From contig CAVQWE010000001.1 of NCBI GenBank assembly GCA_963717385.1, forward strand, positions 58,183-122,182: 64,000 nucleotides of DNA. Reading direction: 5' to 3'. The notes beneath the pieces are model-generated. The model was not told the DNA's origin. It made no database searches and worked only from the letters and a program-made list of their open reading frames with translations. Position numbers and translations under genes: made by a program. Source of the DNA: Sva-07 sp963717385. Lineage in GTDB: Bacteria; Actinomycetota; Acidimicrobiia; Acidimicrobiales; Ilumatobacteraceae. Numbering within the stretch: the stretch's first letter is position 1; every line of letters starts with the position of its first letter. Below, piece by piece: positions 31,620 through 39,508 of this stretch.

Positions 31620-32192
31620 GTGGACACCGAAACAGCCCAACTGTTCGTCGGGCTGCTGACCATCGTCGCAGGCCTCGGAGCGGTCTCGCTCGTGGTGTTG
31701 CGCGTGCTCGCAGCCGCCGGCAATGACGGCGCCAACCGCCTCGGTTCGGCAATCAGCGACACCGGTGTGTGGCTCGCATTCCTGGTGGCACTCGGTGCCA
31801 CGGTCGGCAGCCTCTACTTCTCCGAGGTGGCCAATTACAATCCGTGCAGGTTCTGCTGGTTCCAGCGGATCGCGATGTATCCGTTGACGGTGATCCTGCT
31901 GGTCGGCGGGCTTCGCAACGACTCGAACGTGCGGTGGTACGCCGCACCGCTCGCGGCGATCGGGGTGGCAATCTCCGGGTGGCACAGCCTGATCGAGTGG
32001 CGCCCGTCGCTCGACAACGGCGAATGCGAGTTCCAAGGCCCCTCGTGCACGTTCATCTGGTTCCGCGAGTTCGGCTTGAGCCTCGCCAACATGGCGCTGA
32101 TCGGCTTTCTCACCATCCTCATACTGTTGCTCGTGCGTTTCCCGGCCAGACTGGACGCCCCGACCGAGCCCGAAATGGAGCACACCCCGTGA
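31620..32192 (+). CDS. dsbB: DsbB-type disulfide oxidoreductase (BdbC-like)
   Basis: A 190-residue quinone-linked membrane oxidase that reoxidises a DsbA-like partner. Four or more helices are visible. The first redox pair is C76-x-x-C79 in NPCRFCWFQRI, the classic DsbB CxxC next to WFQRI. The second pair is C136 and C143 in the outer loop DNGECEFQGPSC. The GTG at 31620 gives a plausible N-terminus (VDTETAQLFVGLL). It overlaps the downstream thioredoxin-like gene by GTGA and diverges from the ABC membrane-protein gene, 40 bp away. Confidence 0.9.
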   Translation: MDTETAQLFVGLLTIVAGLGAVSLVVLRVLAAAGNDGANRLGSAISDTGVWLAFLVALGATVGSLYFSEVANYNPCRFCWFQRIAMYPLTVILLVGGLRNDSNVRWYAAPLAAIGVAISGWHSLIEWRPSLDNGECEFQGPSCTFIWFREFGLSLANMALIGFLTILILLLVRFPARLDAPTEPEMEHTP

Positions 32193-32869
32193 AGAACCGC
32201 ACCGTGATCATCATCGTCGGAGTCATCGTGCTCGTGCTGGGCCTCGCCGGGGCTGCGGTGCTGCTGTCGGGTGGCGACGACGAGAGCTCGGGCGGCGTGC
32301 TCGCCCCCGGCGAGGAGCCACGTCCCACGTACGGTGACGACGTGCAGGAGACCCGTCCCGTCGAGGTCACCGGCGACCCGTTGCCGTCGCTGAGCACCGT
32401 CGTCGACACCGACCCTGCGATCGGCATGGCCATGCCAGTCGTCGCAGGCGCCACGTTCGACGGCAATGCGATGTCGGTCGGCGGCGCCACCGATGGGGCC
32501 ACGTTGTACACGTTCTTGGCTCACTGGTGCCCACACTGCAACGACGAGATCCCCGAGTTGATCGAACTCGACAACCGTGGCGGTCTGCCCGACGGGATGA
32601 ACGTCGTGGCGATCAGCACCGGCGTCGATCCGACCGGCCCGAACTATCCGCCGTCCGAGTGGCTGGTCGACAAGAACTGGCCCTTCGAGTGGCCGGTGAT
32701 GGCCGACAGCGAAGCGGCAGAGGCCTTCGTCGTCAACGGTGGGAGCGGATTCCCGTATCTGTTGCTCGTCGATGCCGACGGCAACGTGCTGGCCCGCGAC
32801 AGCGGCGCCAAGTCGGCCGAAGACCTCGCCAGCTGGATTCAGACCGCCCTCGACACCAGCGCCGCCTGA
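32189..32869 (+). CDS. Membrane-anchored thioredoxin-fold protein (TlpA/DsbA-like)
   Basis: A 226-residue extracytoplasmic redox protein. It has an N-terminal membrane anchor (VIIIVGVIVLVLGLAGAAVLLSG), a Glu/Pro spacer, then a thioredoxin fold with active site W-C114-P-H-C117, a cis-Pro-type loop (SGFPYLLLVDADGNVL), and TlpA-like features (AISTGVDPTGPNYPPSEWL). CPHC is the E. coli DsbA dipeptide, favouring an oxidising role. Overlap with dsbB supports an oxidant-oxidase pair. Its stop codon lies at the edge of the palindrome at 32868. Confidence 0.9.
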   Translation: MKNRTVIIIVGVIVLVLGLAGAAVLLSGGDDESSGGVLAPGEEPRPTYGDDVQETRPVEVTGDPLPSLSTVVDTDPAIGMAMPVVAGATFDGNAMSVGGATDGATLYTFLAHWCPHCNDEIPELIELDNRGGLPDGMNVVAISTGVDPTGPNYPPSEWLVDKNWPFEWPVMADSEAAEAFVVNGGSGFPYLLLVDADGNVLARDSGAKSAEDLASWIQTALDTSAA

Positions 32870-32900
32870 TCACGCCAGGGGTCAGACCCCAGGCGTGATC
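32868..32900. terminator. 33-bp near-perfect palindrome between converging genes (GTC-A-GAC core)
   Basis: Arms GATCACGCCAGGGGTC and GACCCCAGGCGTGATC flank a single A, with one mismatched pair. It begins inside the TlpA-like stop and ends inside the ABC-F stop. It is nearly identical in sequence to the element at 24459, 8.4 kb away, so the two are dispersed copies. Likely role: bidirectional terminator. Confidence 0.8.
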
Positions 32901-34503
32901 ACTCCCACGCCGATGGCAGCGTGGTGTGGTCGCTGACGGCGCAGTCGTCACCGAACACCACGAAACGGTCGAAGCCGCGCAGGAACCAGCGGTCGTGGGT
33001 GACGGCTACGACGGTGCCGTCGAACTGGGCGAGACCGTGTTCGAGCGCTTCGGCCGACATCAGGTCGAGGTTGTCGGTCGGCTCGTCGAGCAGCAGCAGT
33101 GTCGCTCCGGACAGCTCCAGCAGCAGCACTTGGAACCGGGCCTGCTGGCCACCTGACAAGGTCTCGAACGTCTGCTGCGCGCAGCCGTGCAGTTCGTACC
33201 GTCGCAGCATGCCCATCGCTGGGCCGAGCACGACGTCGTGGTCGTACAGGATGTCGATCAGCGACCGACCCTGCCATTCGGGGTGTTCGTGCGTCTGGTG
33301 GAACAACCCGGCGCACGACGCCGGCACCGAGGCGGCACACACCGTCGTGCTCGACCCGATCTCGGAGGTGGCGGCGCCCGATCGGTTCACCTGGTCGAGC
33401 AGTCGCAGGAAGTGGCTCTTGCCGACCCCGTTGCCTCCGAGCACGGCGACCCGCTCGCCGTACCAGAGTTCGAGGTCGAACGGATCGGTGAGTCCCTCGA
33501 TCTCCAGTCCCTCGCAGATCACGGCGCGCTTGCCGGTGCGTGCGCCGCGGAGGCGGACGTCGATCTGCTGGTCGCGCACCTCGGGCGGTCGGTCGTTGCG
33601 CTCGACGAAGTGGCGCAGCTTGGTCTCGGCGGCCTTCAGTTTCGGGGCGAACGCCTCGCTGATCTTGGCGCGTTCGCGCATCAGCTTCACGTAGTCCTCG
33701 AGCCGCTGGCGTTCGTCGTCGTACAGGGCACGGTCTCGGTCGCGCTTGTCGTGCTCGCGTTCCTTCGCATCCGCGTAGTCGGCGAACGAACCACCGTGGG
33801 TCCAAGCGCCCCACGCGTCGAGGGTGACGATCTTGGTCGCCGTGGCGGCGAGCAGCTCGCGGTCGTGGCTGATGAACAGCACGGTCTTGCGGGTGGCGTT
33901 CAGTTGCTCTTCGAGCCATCGCTTGGCGGGGACGTCGAGGAAGTTGTCGGGCTCGTCGAGCACCAGGATGTCGAACTCGCTGCGCAGCAACGTTTCGAGC
34001 GCGAGGCGTTTCTGTTCGCCACCGCTCAGGGTGCGTAGCGGCCGATTCCGAACATCGTCGAGCGACTCGCCGAACGCTCGTGTCACACACTCGTTCCAGG
34101 TGACCTCGAGGTCGTAGCCGCCGGCGTCTCCCCATGCAGCGAGCGCATCGGCGTACTCCATCGGCTCGGATGCGAGCAGCGGCTCCGCGGCCGCCAGGCG
34201 GCTGGCTGCGAGTTGCAATCGCTCAGGGGCGATCGACACCAACAGCTCGTGCACGGTCGTGGCGGCGTGGTCGGCGGTGCCGACGAGCTGATGCATCACG
34301 CCGAGTTGGCCGTCGACGCTGATCGTTCCCTCGCTGGCAGCGAGCTCACCGGTGATCAGCTTCAGCAGGGTCGACTTGCCCACGCCATTGGCACCGACGA
34401 TCGCCACCCGTTCGCCGTCGCCGACACGAAAGGCGACGTCACGGAACAGTTCGTTGCCGCCGGGCAGCTGCCAGGCGAGGTGACTGGCAGCGATCGATCC
34501 CAC
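32899..34503 (-). CDS. ABC-F family ATPase
   Basis: A 534-residue soluble protein with two ABC domains and no membrane segments. Walker A motifs are GANGVGKST and GGNGVGKS. Signatures are LSGGEQKRL and LSGGQQARF. Walker B motifs are ILVLDEPDNFLD and LLLDEPTDNLD. The long charged linker (YADAKEREHDKRDRDRALYDDERQRLEDYVKLMRERAKISEAFAPKLKAAETKLRHF) is the ribosome-reaching arm of ABC-F proteins. It probably acts on the translating ribosome; a resistance or EttA-like role cannot be distinguished. Confidence 0.93.
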   Translation of the reverse strand: MGSIAASHLAWQLPGGNELFRDVAFRVGDGERVAIVGANGVGKSTLLKLITGELAASEGTISVDGQLGVMHQLVGTADHAATTVHELLVSIAPERLQLAASRLAAAEPLLASEPMEYADALAAWGDAGGYDLEVTWNECVTRAFGESLDDVRNRPLRTLSGGEQKRLALETLLRSEFDILVLDEPDNFLDVPAKRWLEEQLNATRKTVLFISHDRELLAATATKIVTLDAWGAWTHGGSFADYADAKEREHDKRDRDRALYDDERQRLEDYVKLMRERAKISEAFAPKLKAAETKLRHFVERNDRPPEVRDQQIDVRLRGARTGKRAVICEGLEIEGLTDPFDLELWYGERVAVLGGNGVGKSHFLRLLDQVNRSGAATSEIGSSTTVCAASVPASCAGLFHQTHEHPEWQGRSLIDILYDHDVVLGPAMGMLRRYELHGCAQQTFETLSGGQQARFQVLLLELSGATLLLLDEPTDNLDLMSAEALEHGLAQFDGTVVAVTHDRWFLRGFDRFVVFGDDCAVSDHTTLPSAWE

Positions 34504-34515
34504 GAGGCGATGAGC

Positions 34516-35739
34516 CTACGGAGTGGTGGATGTGCGAGCGGTGCGGGTTTCTTCGGCGAGTACGGCGGCGCGATCGAGCACGACACGCACGGGCACACCG
34601 AGCGCGGCGGCGGCGGTGGCAGCGTCGTCGAACTCGACCTTGACGCGATGGGCGGCGACCTTCACGCTGATCGCATGACCGTCGACGTCGACCGTGATCT
34701 CGTCGCGACGTTGCGGCCAACGGCGCAGCGTCGACATCCGCACTCCGAGCGTGCCGGTCTCGTCCATGAGCACCTGGCGAATCGGGTCGACCGCGGCGGG
34801 ATCGCACAGCACGCTGACGGTGTGGGCTGGGCGGCCCTTCTTCATCACGATCGGGGTGACCCACGCGTCGTGTGCGCCCGCAGCGAGCAGTCGGTTGATC
34901 GAGTGGGCCAGCACTTCGCCGGTGACGTCGTCGACGTTTGCCTCGACCAGGGCGACCGGGGTGCCGTCGGCGCTCGGGCGATCGGTGGGTTGGCCGATCA
35001 CCACCTGCACCACATTTGCCCGCTCGGGTGTGTCGGCGGTGCCGGCGCCGTAGCCCACGACGTGGGTGCTCATCGTCGGCATCGCACCGAATCCATCGGC
35101 CAAGGTGGTCATCAGCGCCACGCCGGTGGGGGTCGACACCTCCAGCGTGGTGTCGATGCCGCGGGACGGCGCGCCGGCCTCGACCAGCAACGCAGCGGTG
35201 GCAGGCGCTGGGTTCGGGATCACGCCGTGGGCGCTGCGAACCGAGCCGTGCCCGACGGCGATCGGACTGCACCACACCTCGTCGATGCCGAGCGACTCGA
35301 GCGCAGCGCAGACCCCGACGACGTCGACGATCGAGTCGAGCGCGCCGACTTCGTGCAACTCGACATCGGCGGGGTCGACACCGTGGATGGCGCCTTCGAC
35401 ATCGGCAAGTCGGAGGAACACCGAGCGGGCGCGCTCGCGGACGCGTGCGGGAAGGTCGGCGGCATCGAGCAGGGCCAGGATCTCGCGCACCGCACGATGC
35501 GGGGCGTGCTCGTCGTCGTGCCCGTCGTGGACGACGACATTGGCCCAGGTCGCGCGGACGCCGCAGCGTTGCACACGTTCGAACAGCAGCGCGTAGCCGT
35601 CGACGCCGAGGCCACCGATGATTGATGCAACGGTGTCGGGATCGGCACCTGCATCGACGAGCGCCGCCATCGTCATGTCGCCAGCGACGCCGGCGTGGCA
35701 GTTGAACCAGGCCACCCGTCGTTCGGTTGATGCGCTCAT
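34516..35739 (-). CDS. larC: LarC-type nickel insertion protein (pyridinium-3,5-bisthiocarboxylate mononucleotide nickel chelatase)
   Basis: A 407-residue protein. The N-terminal DUF111 signature is WFNCHAGVAGDMTMAALVDAGAD, followed by HRAVREILALLD and VELHEVGALDSIVDVVGVCAALESLG. C-terminal features are ANVDDVTGEVLAHSINRLLAAGAHDAWVTPIVMKKGRPAHTVSVL and DETGTLGVR. In Lactobacillus LarC inserts Ni into the pincer cofactor of lactate racemase. It is contiguous here; LarC1/C2 are often split by a programmed frameshift. Its ATG overlaps larB. Confidence 0.93.
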   Translation of the reverse strand: MSASTERRVAWFNCHAGVAGDMTMAALVDAGADPDTVASIIGGLGVDGYALLFERVQRCGVRATWANVVVHDGHDDEHAPHRAVREILALLDAADLPARVRERARSVFLRLADVEGAIHGVDPADVELHEVGALDSIVDVVGVCAALESLGIDEVWCSPIAVGHGSVRSAHGVIPNPAPATAALLVEAGAPSRGIDTTLEVSTPTGVALMTTLADGFGAMPTMSTHVVGYGAGTADTPERANVVQVVIGQPTDRPSADGTPVALVEANVDDVTGEVLAHSINRLLAAGAHDAWVTPIVMKKGRPAHTVSVLCDPAAVDPIRQVLMDETGTLGVRMSTLRRWPQRRDEITVDVDGHAISVKVAAHRVKVEFDDAATAAAALGVPVRVVLDRAAVLAEETRTARTSTTP

Positions 35740-36485
35740 CGGTTGGGCCAGGTGAACATTCGGGCGATCGCACACGCGGCGCCGAAGCCGTTGTCGATGC
35801 CGACGACGGTGACACCGCTCGCGCACGATGCGTGCATGGCGAGCAAGGCCGTGACACCGTCGAGACCGGCGCCGTAGCCGACGCTGGTCGGCACCGCGAC
35901 CACCGGCGCCCCGCTCAGGCCGCCGAGCACACTGGCGAGAGCGCCTTCCATCCCGGCGACCACGATCAGTGCGTCGGCCTCGGTGATCTCGTCGAGGCGC
36001 GCGAGCAGCCGGTGGAGTCCTGCCACGCCGACATCGGTGATGACGCTCGGGTCGAAGCCGTAGGCGCGCAGCGCCAGGGCGGCCTCGTCGGCGACGGGGA
36101 TGTCGCTCGTGCCGGCGGTGACGATCGTGACGTTGGCTGTCGATGTCGGATCGGGGAGCCGCCACACCATCGAGCCGCTGGCTTCGATCGCTGCGCCGTG
36201 CGCGTCGAGGCATGCAGCCCGTTGCGTGTCGTCGGTGCGTGTCAGCAGCACCGGTCCGCTTCCGTTCAGGAGGAGTTCGCCGACGATGGCCACGCACTGC
36301 GCCGGCGACTTGCCGGGGCCGTAGATCGCCTCGGGGAGACCCGAGCGAAGGTGTCGGTGATGATCGACGGTGGCGCCGTCGACGTCGGCGAACGGCAGCC
36401 GTCGGAGTCGGGCGACAGCCGTCTCGGGCGACATCGCACCCGATTGCACGTCGTCGAGGAGGGCCCGCAGGCCGAGTTCGTCCAC
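35736..36485 (-). CDS. larB: LarB-type NaAD carboxylase/hydrolase
   Basis: About 249 residues with the AIR carboxylase (PurE-like) fold. LarB carboxylates nicotinate adenine dinucleotide in the first step of nickel-pincer cofactor synthesis. Visible features are VDHHRHLRSGLPEAIYGPGKSPAQCVAIV, VTAGTSDIPVADEAALALRAYG, DVGVAGLHRLLARL, ALIVVAGMEGALASVLGGL and PTSVGYGAGLDGVTALLAMHASCASGVTVVGIDNGFGA. I use the GTG ending at 36485; a longer start would overlap the divergent pheA. No larA or larE is visible in the window. Confidence 0.92.
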   Translation of the reverse strand: MDELGLRALLDDVQSGAMSPETAVARLRRLPFADVDGATVDHHRHLRSGLPEAIYGPGKSPAQCVAIVGELLLNGSGPVLLTRTDDTQRAACLDAHGAAIEASGSMVWRLPDPTSTANVTIVTAGTSDIPVADEAALALRAYGFDPSVITDVGVAGLHRLLARLDEITEADALIVVAGMEGALASVLGGLSGAPVVAVPTSVGYGAGLDGVTALLAMHASCASGVTVVGIDNGFGAACAIARMFTWPNR

Positions 36486-36552
36486 CCGGTCATCGTGCCA
36501 CGCGAAGAAAGGAACGGCCCCGTTCGACCATGGCCCCGTAGTGTTGGCCCCG

Positions 36553-37494
36553 ATGTCATCGAGCACTGTGAAACGGGTCGGGTTCTTCGGGCCGTTCGGC
36601 ACCTTCACCCAGCAGGCCCTGCTGTCGCAGCCGGATCTCGCCGAGATCGAACATGTCGCCTACCGCACCGTGCCCGATGTGCTCGACGCTGTCGAGCAGG
36701 GTGAGGTCGACGCTGGGGTGGTCCCGATCGAGAATTCGATCGAGGGGATGGTGAATTTCACCCAGGATGCGTTGGCGTTCGATCACGACCTGTTGATCCA
36801 GCGCGAGATCGTGATCGACATCGAGCACTGCCTGCTCGCCAAGCCAGGGGTGGCGCTGGCGGATGTGCGCGAGGTCTTCTCGATCCCGGTCGCAACGGCG
36901 CAGTGTCACCGCTACTTGCGCGAGCAGCTGCCCGACGCCGAGATCCGCGCCGCGTACAGCACTGCTGATGCTGCCAGGTTGGTCGGCGAGTCGGATGCTC
37001 GCGATGCTGCCGCTCTCGGTCCTCGGGTGGCGGCAGGCGTCTACGGCCTCGATGTCGTCGCTGCCGACATCGCCGACCACGACGGCAACCAGACCCGGTT
37101 CGTCGTGGTGGCCCGCGAGGGCGTTCCCGCCCCGACCGGCAACGACAAGACGGCGCTGGTGATCTACCAACGCGCCGACGAGCCGGGCAGCCTCGTGTCG
37201 ATCCTGCAGGAGTTCACTGCGCGCCGCATCAACCTGTCGAACCTCACCAGTCGCCCCACCAAAGCGGGTGGGCTCGGCGACTACTGCTTCATCGTGTACG
37301 CCGAGTCGCACGTCGCCGACGAACTGCTTGCCGACACCATGCGTGCGCTGCATGCCAAGCACGGTGGGGTCAAATTCCTCGGGTCGTACCCGGCTGCCGG
37401 CGAGCATGCCGAGAGCACCCGTGAGCACGTCGACGCCCGTTGGCGCGAGGCCGACGACTGGGTGCGCGCCATCAGAGTGTCGATCACGAAATGA
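36553..37494 (+). CDS. pheA: Prephenate dehydratase with ACT domain
   Basis: A 313-residue enzyme of phenylalanine synthesis converting prephenate to phenylpyruvate. The catalytic domain starts VGFFGPFGTFTQQALL and includes GVVPIENSIEGMVNFTQDAL, VATAQCHRYL and the TRF motif in DHDGNQTRFVVVA. The ACT domain (residues about 200-275) reads ALVIYQRADEPGSLVSILQEFTARRINLSNLTSRPTKAGGLGDYCFIV and should bind phenylalanine for feedback. There is no chorismate mutase domain, as usual in actinobacteria. The stop is at the edge of the palindrome at 37494. Confidence 0.95.
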   Translation: MSSSTVKRVGFFGPFGTFTQQALLSQPDLAEIEHVAYRTVPDVLDAVEQGEVDAGVVPIENSIEGMVNFTQDALAFDHDLLIQREIVIDIEHCLLAKPGVALADVREVFSIPVATAQCHRYLREQLPDAEIRAAYSTADAARLVGESDARDAAALGPRVAAGVYGLDVVAADIADHDGNQTRFVVVAREGVPAPTGNDKTALVIYQRADEPGSLVSILQEFTARRINLSNLTSRPTKAGGLGDYCFIVYAESHVADELLADTMRALHAKHGGVKFLGSYPAAGEHAESTREHVDARWREADDWVRAIRVSITK

Positions 37495-37518
37495 ACGGAG
37501 GGGTCAGGCCCCACCGTT
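37494..37518. terminator. Palindrome after pheA (GTC-A-GGC core)
   Basis: AACGG-A-GGGG (37494-37503) pairs with CCCC-A-CCGTT (37509-37518) around TCAGG, with one internal mismatch. A short T-run follows. It belongs to the GTC-W-GAC palindrome family by its GGGGTCAGGCCCC core, but here it lies between two co-directional genes. Confidence 0.6.
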
Positions 37519-37568
37519 TCCTGTGTTCGACGCGAGGCGACTGAGTCGAGACGCCTACGCTCGGCTCC

Positions 37569-38465
37569 ATGTCGAACGAACAGCAGATGGCCGACCGCCG
37601 TGAGGTCAGCGTGGTCACGGGAGCCAATTCGGGCATCGGGCGTGCCACGGCGATCCACCTCGCGTCGCAAGGCCACCGCGTCGTCGGCACCGTTCGGTCG
37701 ATCGCGAAGGCCGACAAGCTCCGCAACATGGCCGCTGATGCGGGCGTCGAGATCGAGTTGTTCGAACTCGATGTCGCCGACGACGAGTCGGTGCGTGTCG
37801 GTTTCGCCGAGATCCTCGCCGCCACCGGCCGCGTCGATCACCTCGTGAACAACGCTGGTGTCGGCGGCAATGCAGTGGCCGAGGAGTGCCCGCCCGAGAT
37901 GTACCTGTCGGTGATGAACGTCAACTTGTGTGGCGCTGTGCGCTGCATCCAGGCGGTGCTGCCGCAGATGCGCGAACGTGGCAGTGGAACGATCGTCAAC
38001 ATCACCTCGGTTGCCGGGCGGATCGCCGCGTTGGCGCAGTCGCCCTATGTGGCGTCGAAGTGGGCGTTCGAAGGTCTGAGCGAAGGGCTGGCACAAGAAC
38101 TCGCACCGTTCGGCGTCCGGGTGGCGATCATCGAGCCGGGCGTGACCAAGTCGGCGATCTTCGCGAAGAACATCGATGCGCCGAACTCGACCGGCGCATA
38201 CGACGCCCATTACCGGCGGATGTTCCAGTTCTACATGACCGGCATGGCCAACGCGACCGACCCGTTCGAGGTGGCACAGGTGATCCACCAAGCGATCACC
38301 ACCGACGAGCATCGCCTGCGCTACCCGGTGAGTTGGGGCGGCGCCGAGTTGGCTGAGTTGCACGATCGCATCGACGACGTCGACTGGATCGCAATGGGCG
38401 CGATCGAAGAGGACGACGAGTACTACGAGGCGTTCCATGGCGTGTTCGGGTTGGACCTGCGTTGA
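37569..38465 (+). CDS. Short-chain dehydrogenase/reductase
   Basis: A 298-residue NAD(P)-dependent enzyme of unknown substrate. The dinucleotide motif is TGANSGIG, followed by the NNAG motif (LVNNAGVGG), catalytic Ser in NITSVAGR, and Y160-x3-K164 in SPYVASKWAFEGL. The PG motif IIEPGVTKS is present. The length and the long C-terminal extension resemble the retinol-dehydrogenase-like group. It overlaps the next gene by 4 nt. Confidence 0.9.
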   Translation: MSNEQQMADRREVSVVTGANSGIGRATAIHLASQGHRVVGTVRSIAKADKLRNMAADAGVEIELFELDVADDESVRVGFAEILAATGRVDHLVNNAGVGGNAVAEECPPEMYLSVMNVNLCGAVRCIQAVLPQMRERGSGTIVNITSVAGRIAALAQSPYVASKWAFEGLSEGLAQELAPFGVRVAIIEPGVTKSAIFAKNIDAPNSTGAYDAHYRRMFQFYMTGMANATDPFEVAQVIHQAITTDEHRLRYPVSWGGAELAELHDRIDDVDWIAMGAIEEDDEYYEAFHGVFGLDLR

Positions 38466-39043
38466 CATCTGAGGTCAGCGGGCCTCGCCCCGTGCGCATC
38501 CTCACGGTCTGCAGCCACAACCGCACCAGATCGGTGATGATGGCCGCGCTCTTGGAGTCGATGCTCGCCGAACGACTCGGTGATGGCGCCGCACAGATCC
38601 GCTCGTCGGGGTTCGGTCCTGTCGACCTTGCGCCGATCGACGATGCGGTCGAAGCAATGCGGCGGCGAGGTCTCGATGTGTCTTCGCATCGCAGCTCGAC
38701 CACCACGACCTCGCTGGTCGACGGCGCGGACCTGATCCTCACCGCCGAACGTGACCACGTCGTGAAGGTCGCCGCGCTCTCGCCCGCCGCGTTCCGGCGG
38801 GCGATGACATTGCCCGAGTTCCTGGGTGCCGCAGCGCTCGGAGGCGACGACTCGGTCGAGCTGCGTGCATGGGTGGAGTCACTGACTGCGCAGCGGACGG
38901 CTGGGAGGTATCTCCGCGGCGACATCGCCGAGGTGGCCGACCCGACCGGATCGATGCCACGTGCATTCGAGTCGGCGGTCGTGGCAATCGAGCGTCAGTG
39001 CAACGAGGTTGCGGTACACCTGGCGGTACTGCTCGGTTCGTGA
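38462..39043 (+). CDS. Low-molecular-weight protein-tyrosine phosphatase/ArsC-like protein
   Basis: A 193-residue protein with the LMW-PTP fold. The P-loop C17-S-H-N-R-T-R23-S matches CX5R(S/T), but the interior lacks the usual Gly. The general-acid Asp motif appears late as ADPTG. Between them are SSGFGPVDLAPIDDAVEAMRRRGLDVSSHRS and TAERDHVVKV, typical of the family. The assigned start is TTG at 38462, overlapping the SDR stop. Targets are unknown; wall-polymer phosphotransfer regulation or arsenate reduction are both possible. Confidence 0.82.
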   Translation: MTSEVSGPRPVRILTVCSHNRTRSVMMAALLESMLAERLGDGAAQIRSSGFGPVDLAPIDDAVEAMRRRGLDVSSHRSSTTTTSLVDGADLILTAERDHVVKVAALSPAAFRRAMTLPEFLGAAALGGDDSVELRAWVESLTAQRTAGRYLRGDIAEVADPTGSMPRAFESAVVAIERQCNEVAVHLAVLLGS

Positions 39044-39102
39044 GGTCCGGTTCGTGATCGGCGAATTCGCATCGTGCGGTCGCACGCACCGGGCTGCTCG
39101 AT

Positions 39103-39190
39103 TGGCGGAACGGGAGGGATTCGAACCCCCGGACGGTTGCCCGTCGGCCGCTTTCAAGGCGGCTGCATTCGTCCACTCTGCCACCGTTCC
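39103..39190 (-). tRNA. tRNA-Ser (anticodon TGA)
   Basis: Read on the minus strand, acceptor GGAACGG (39190-39184) pairs with CCGTTCC (39113-39107). The discriminator is G and CCA is encoded at 39105-39103. The anticodon loop is CTTGAAA with TGA at 39156-39154. The long variable arm is that of class II tRNA-Ser. It is divergent from the tRNA-Ser(GCT) gene, with only 38 bp between their 5' ends. Confidence 0.95.
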
Positions 39191-39210
39191 GAGATCGAGG
39201 ATACCCCCGC

Positions 39211-39216
39211 TACACT
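39211..39216 (+). promoter_or_regulatory. Putative -10 element of tRNA-Ser(GCT)
   Basis: TACACT lies 12 bp before the tRNA 5' end and matches the TAnnnT pattern. The same hexamer occurs at 40845-40850 upstream of tRNA-Arg. On the opposite strand TATCCT (39203-39198) could serve the divergent tRNA-Ser(TGA). No good -35 is seen. Confidence 0.45.
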
Positions 39217-39228
39217 CCGGGGCTCCCA

Positions 39229-39320
39229 GGAGAGGTGCCAGAGCGGCCGAATGGGGCGCCCTGCTAAGGCGTTGATCGTGGTAACACGATCCGTGGGTTC
39301 AAATCCCACCCTCTCCGCCA
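39229..39320 (+). tRNA. tRNA-Ser (anticodon GCT)
   Basis: Acceptor GGAGAGG (39229-39235) pairs with CCTCTCC. Discriminator G and encoded CCA end at 39320. The anticodon loop is CTGCTAA with GCT at 39263-39265. A long variable arm (GTTGATCGTGGTAACACGATC region) marks it as class II. Confidence 0.95.
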
Positions 39321-39508
39321 CTCGACCGGCGTGCCCCCGTGGTGCGCCGGTCGTGCACTTTTCGGGTCGGACCGCCGTGCGGATGTCAGTGGTTCGAGCG
39401 GTCGAGGGCCTCGCCGGAATCACGAGCCGGCAAATGACATCTATGTCGTTTGCATGACGACGATGTTGCGGTTTCGTGACGAAGCGAGTAGACCGGGGAC
39501 CTCTTCCC

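Noticed and set aside
31581..32183. Upstream extension of the ABC membrane protein
   Set aside because: Antisense of dsbB. The composition changes abruptly at the ATG ending at 31580.
36486..36608. Longer LarB start (MKVPNGPKNPTRF)
   Set aside because: It would overlap the start of divergent pheA by over 50 bp. That peptide is the antisense of the pheA N-terminus.
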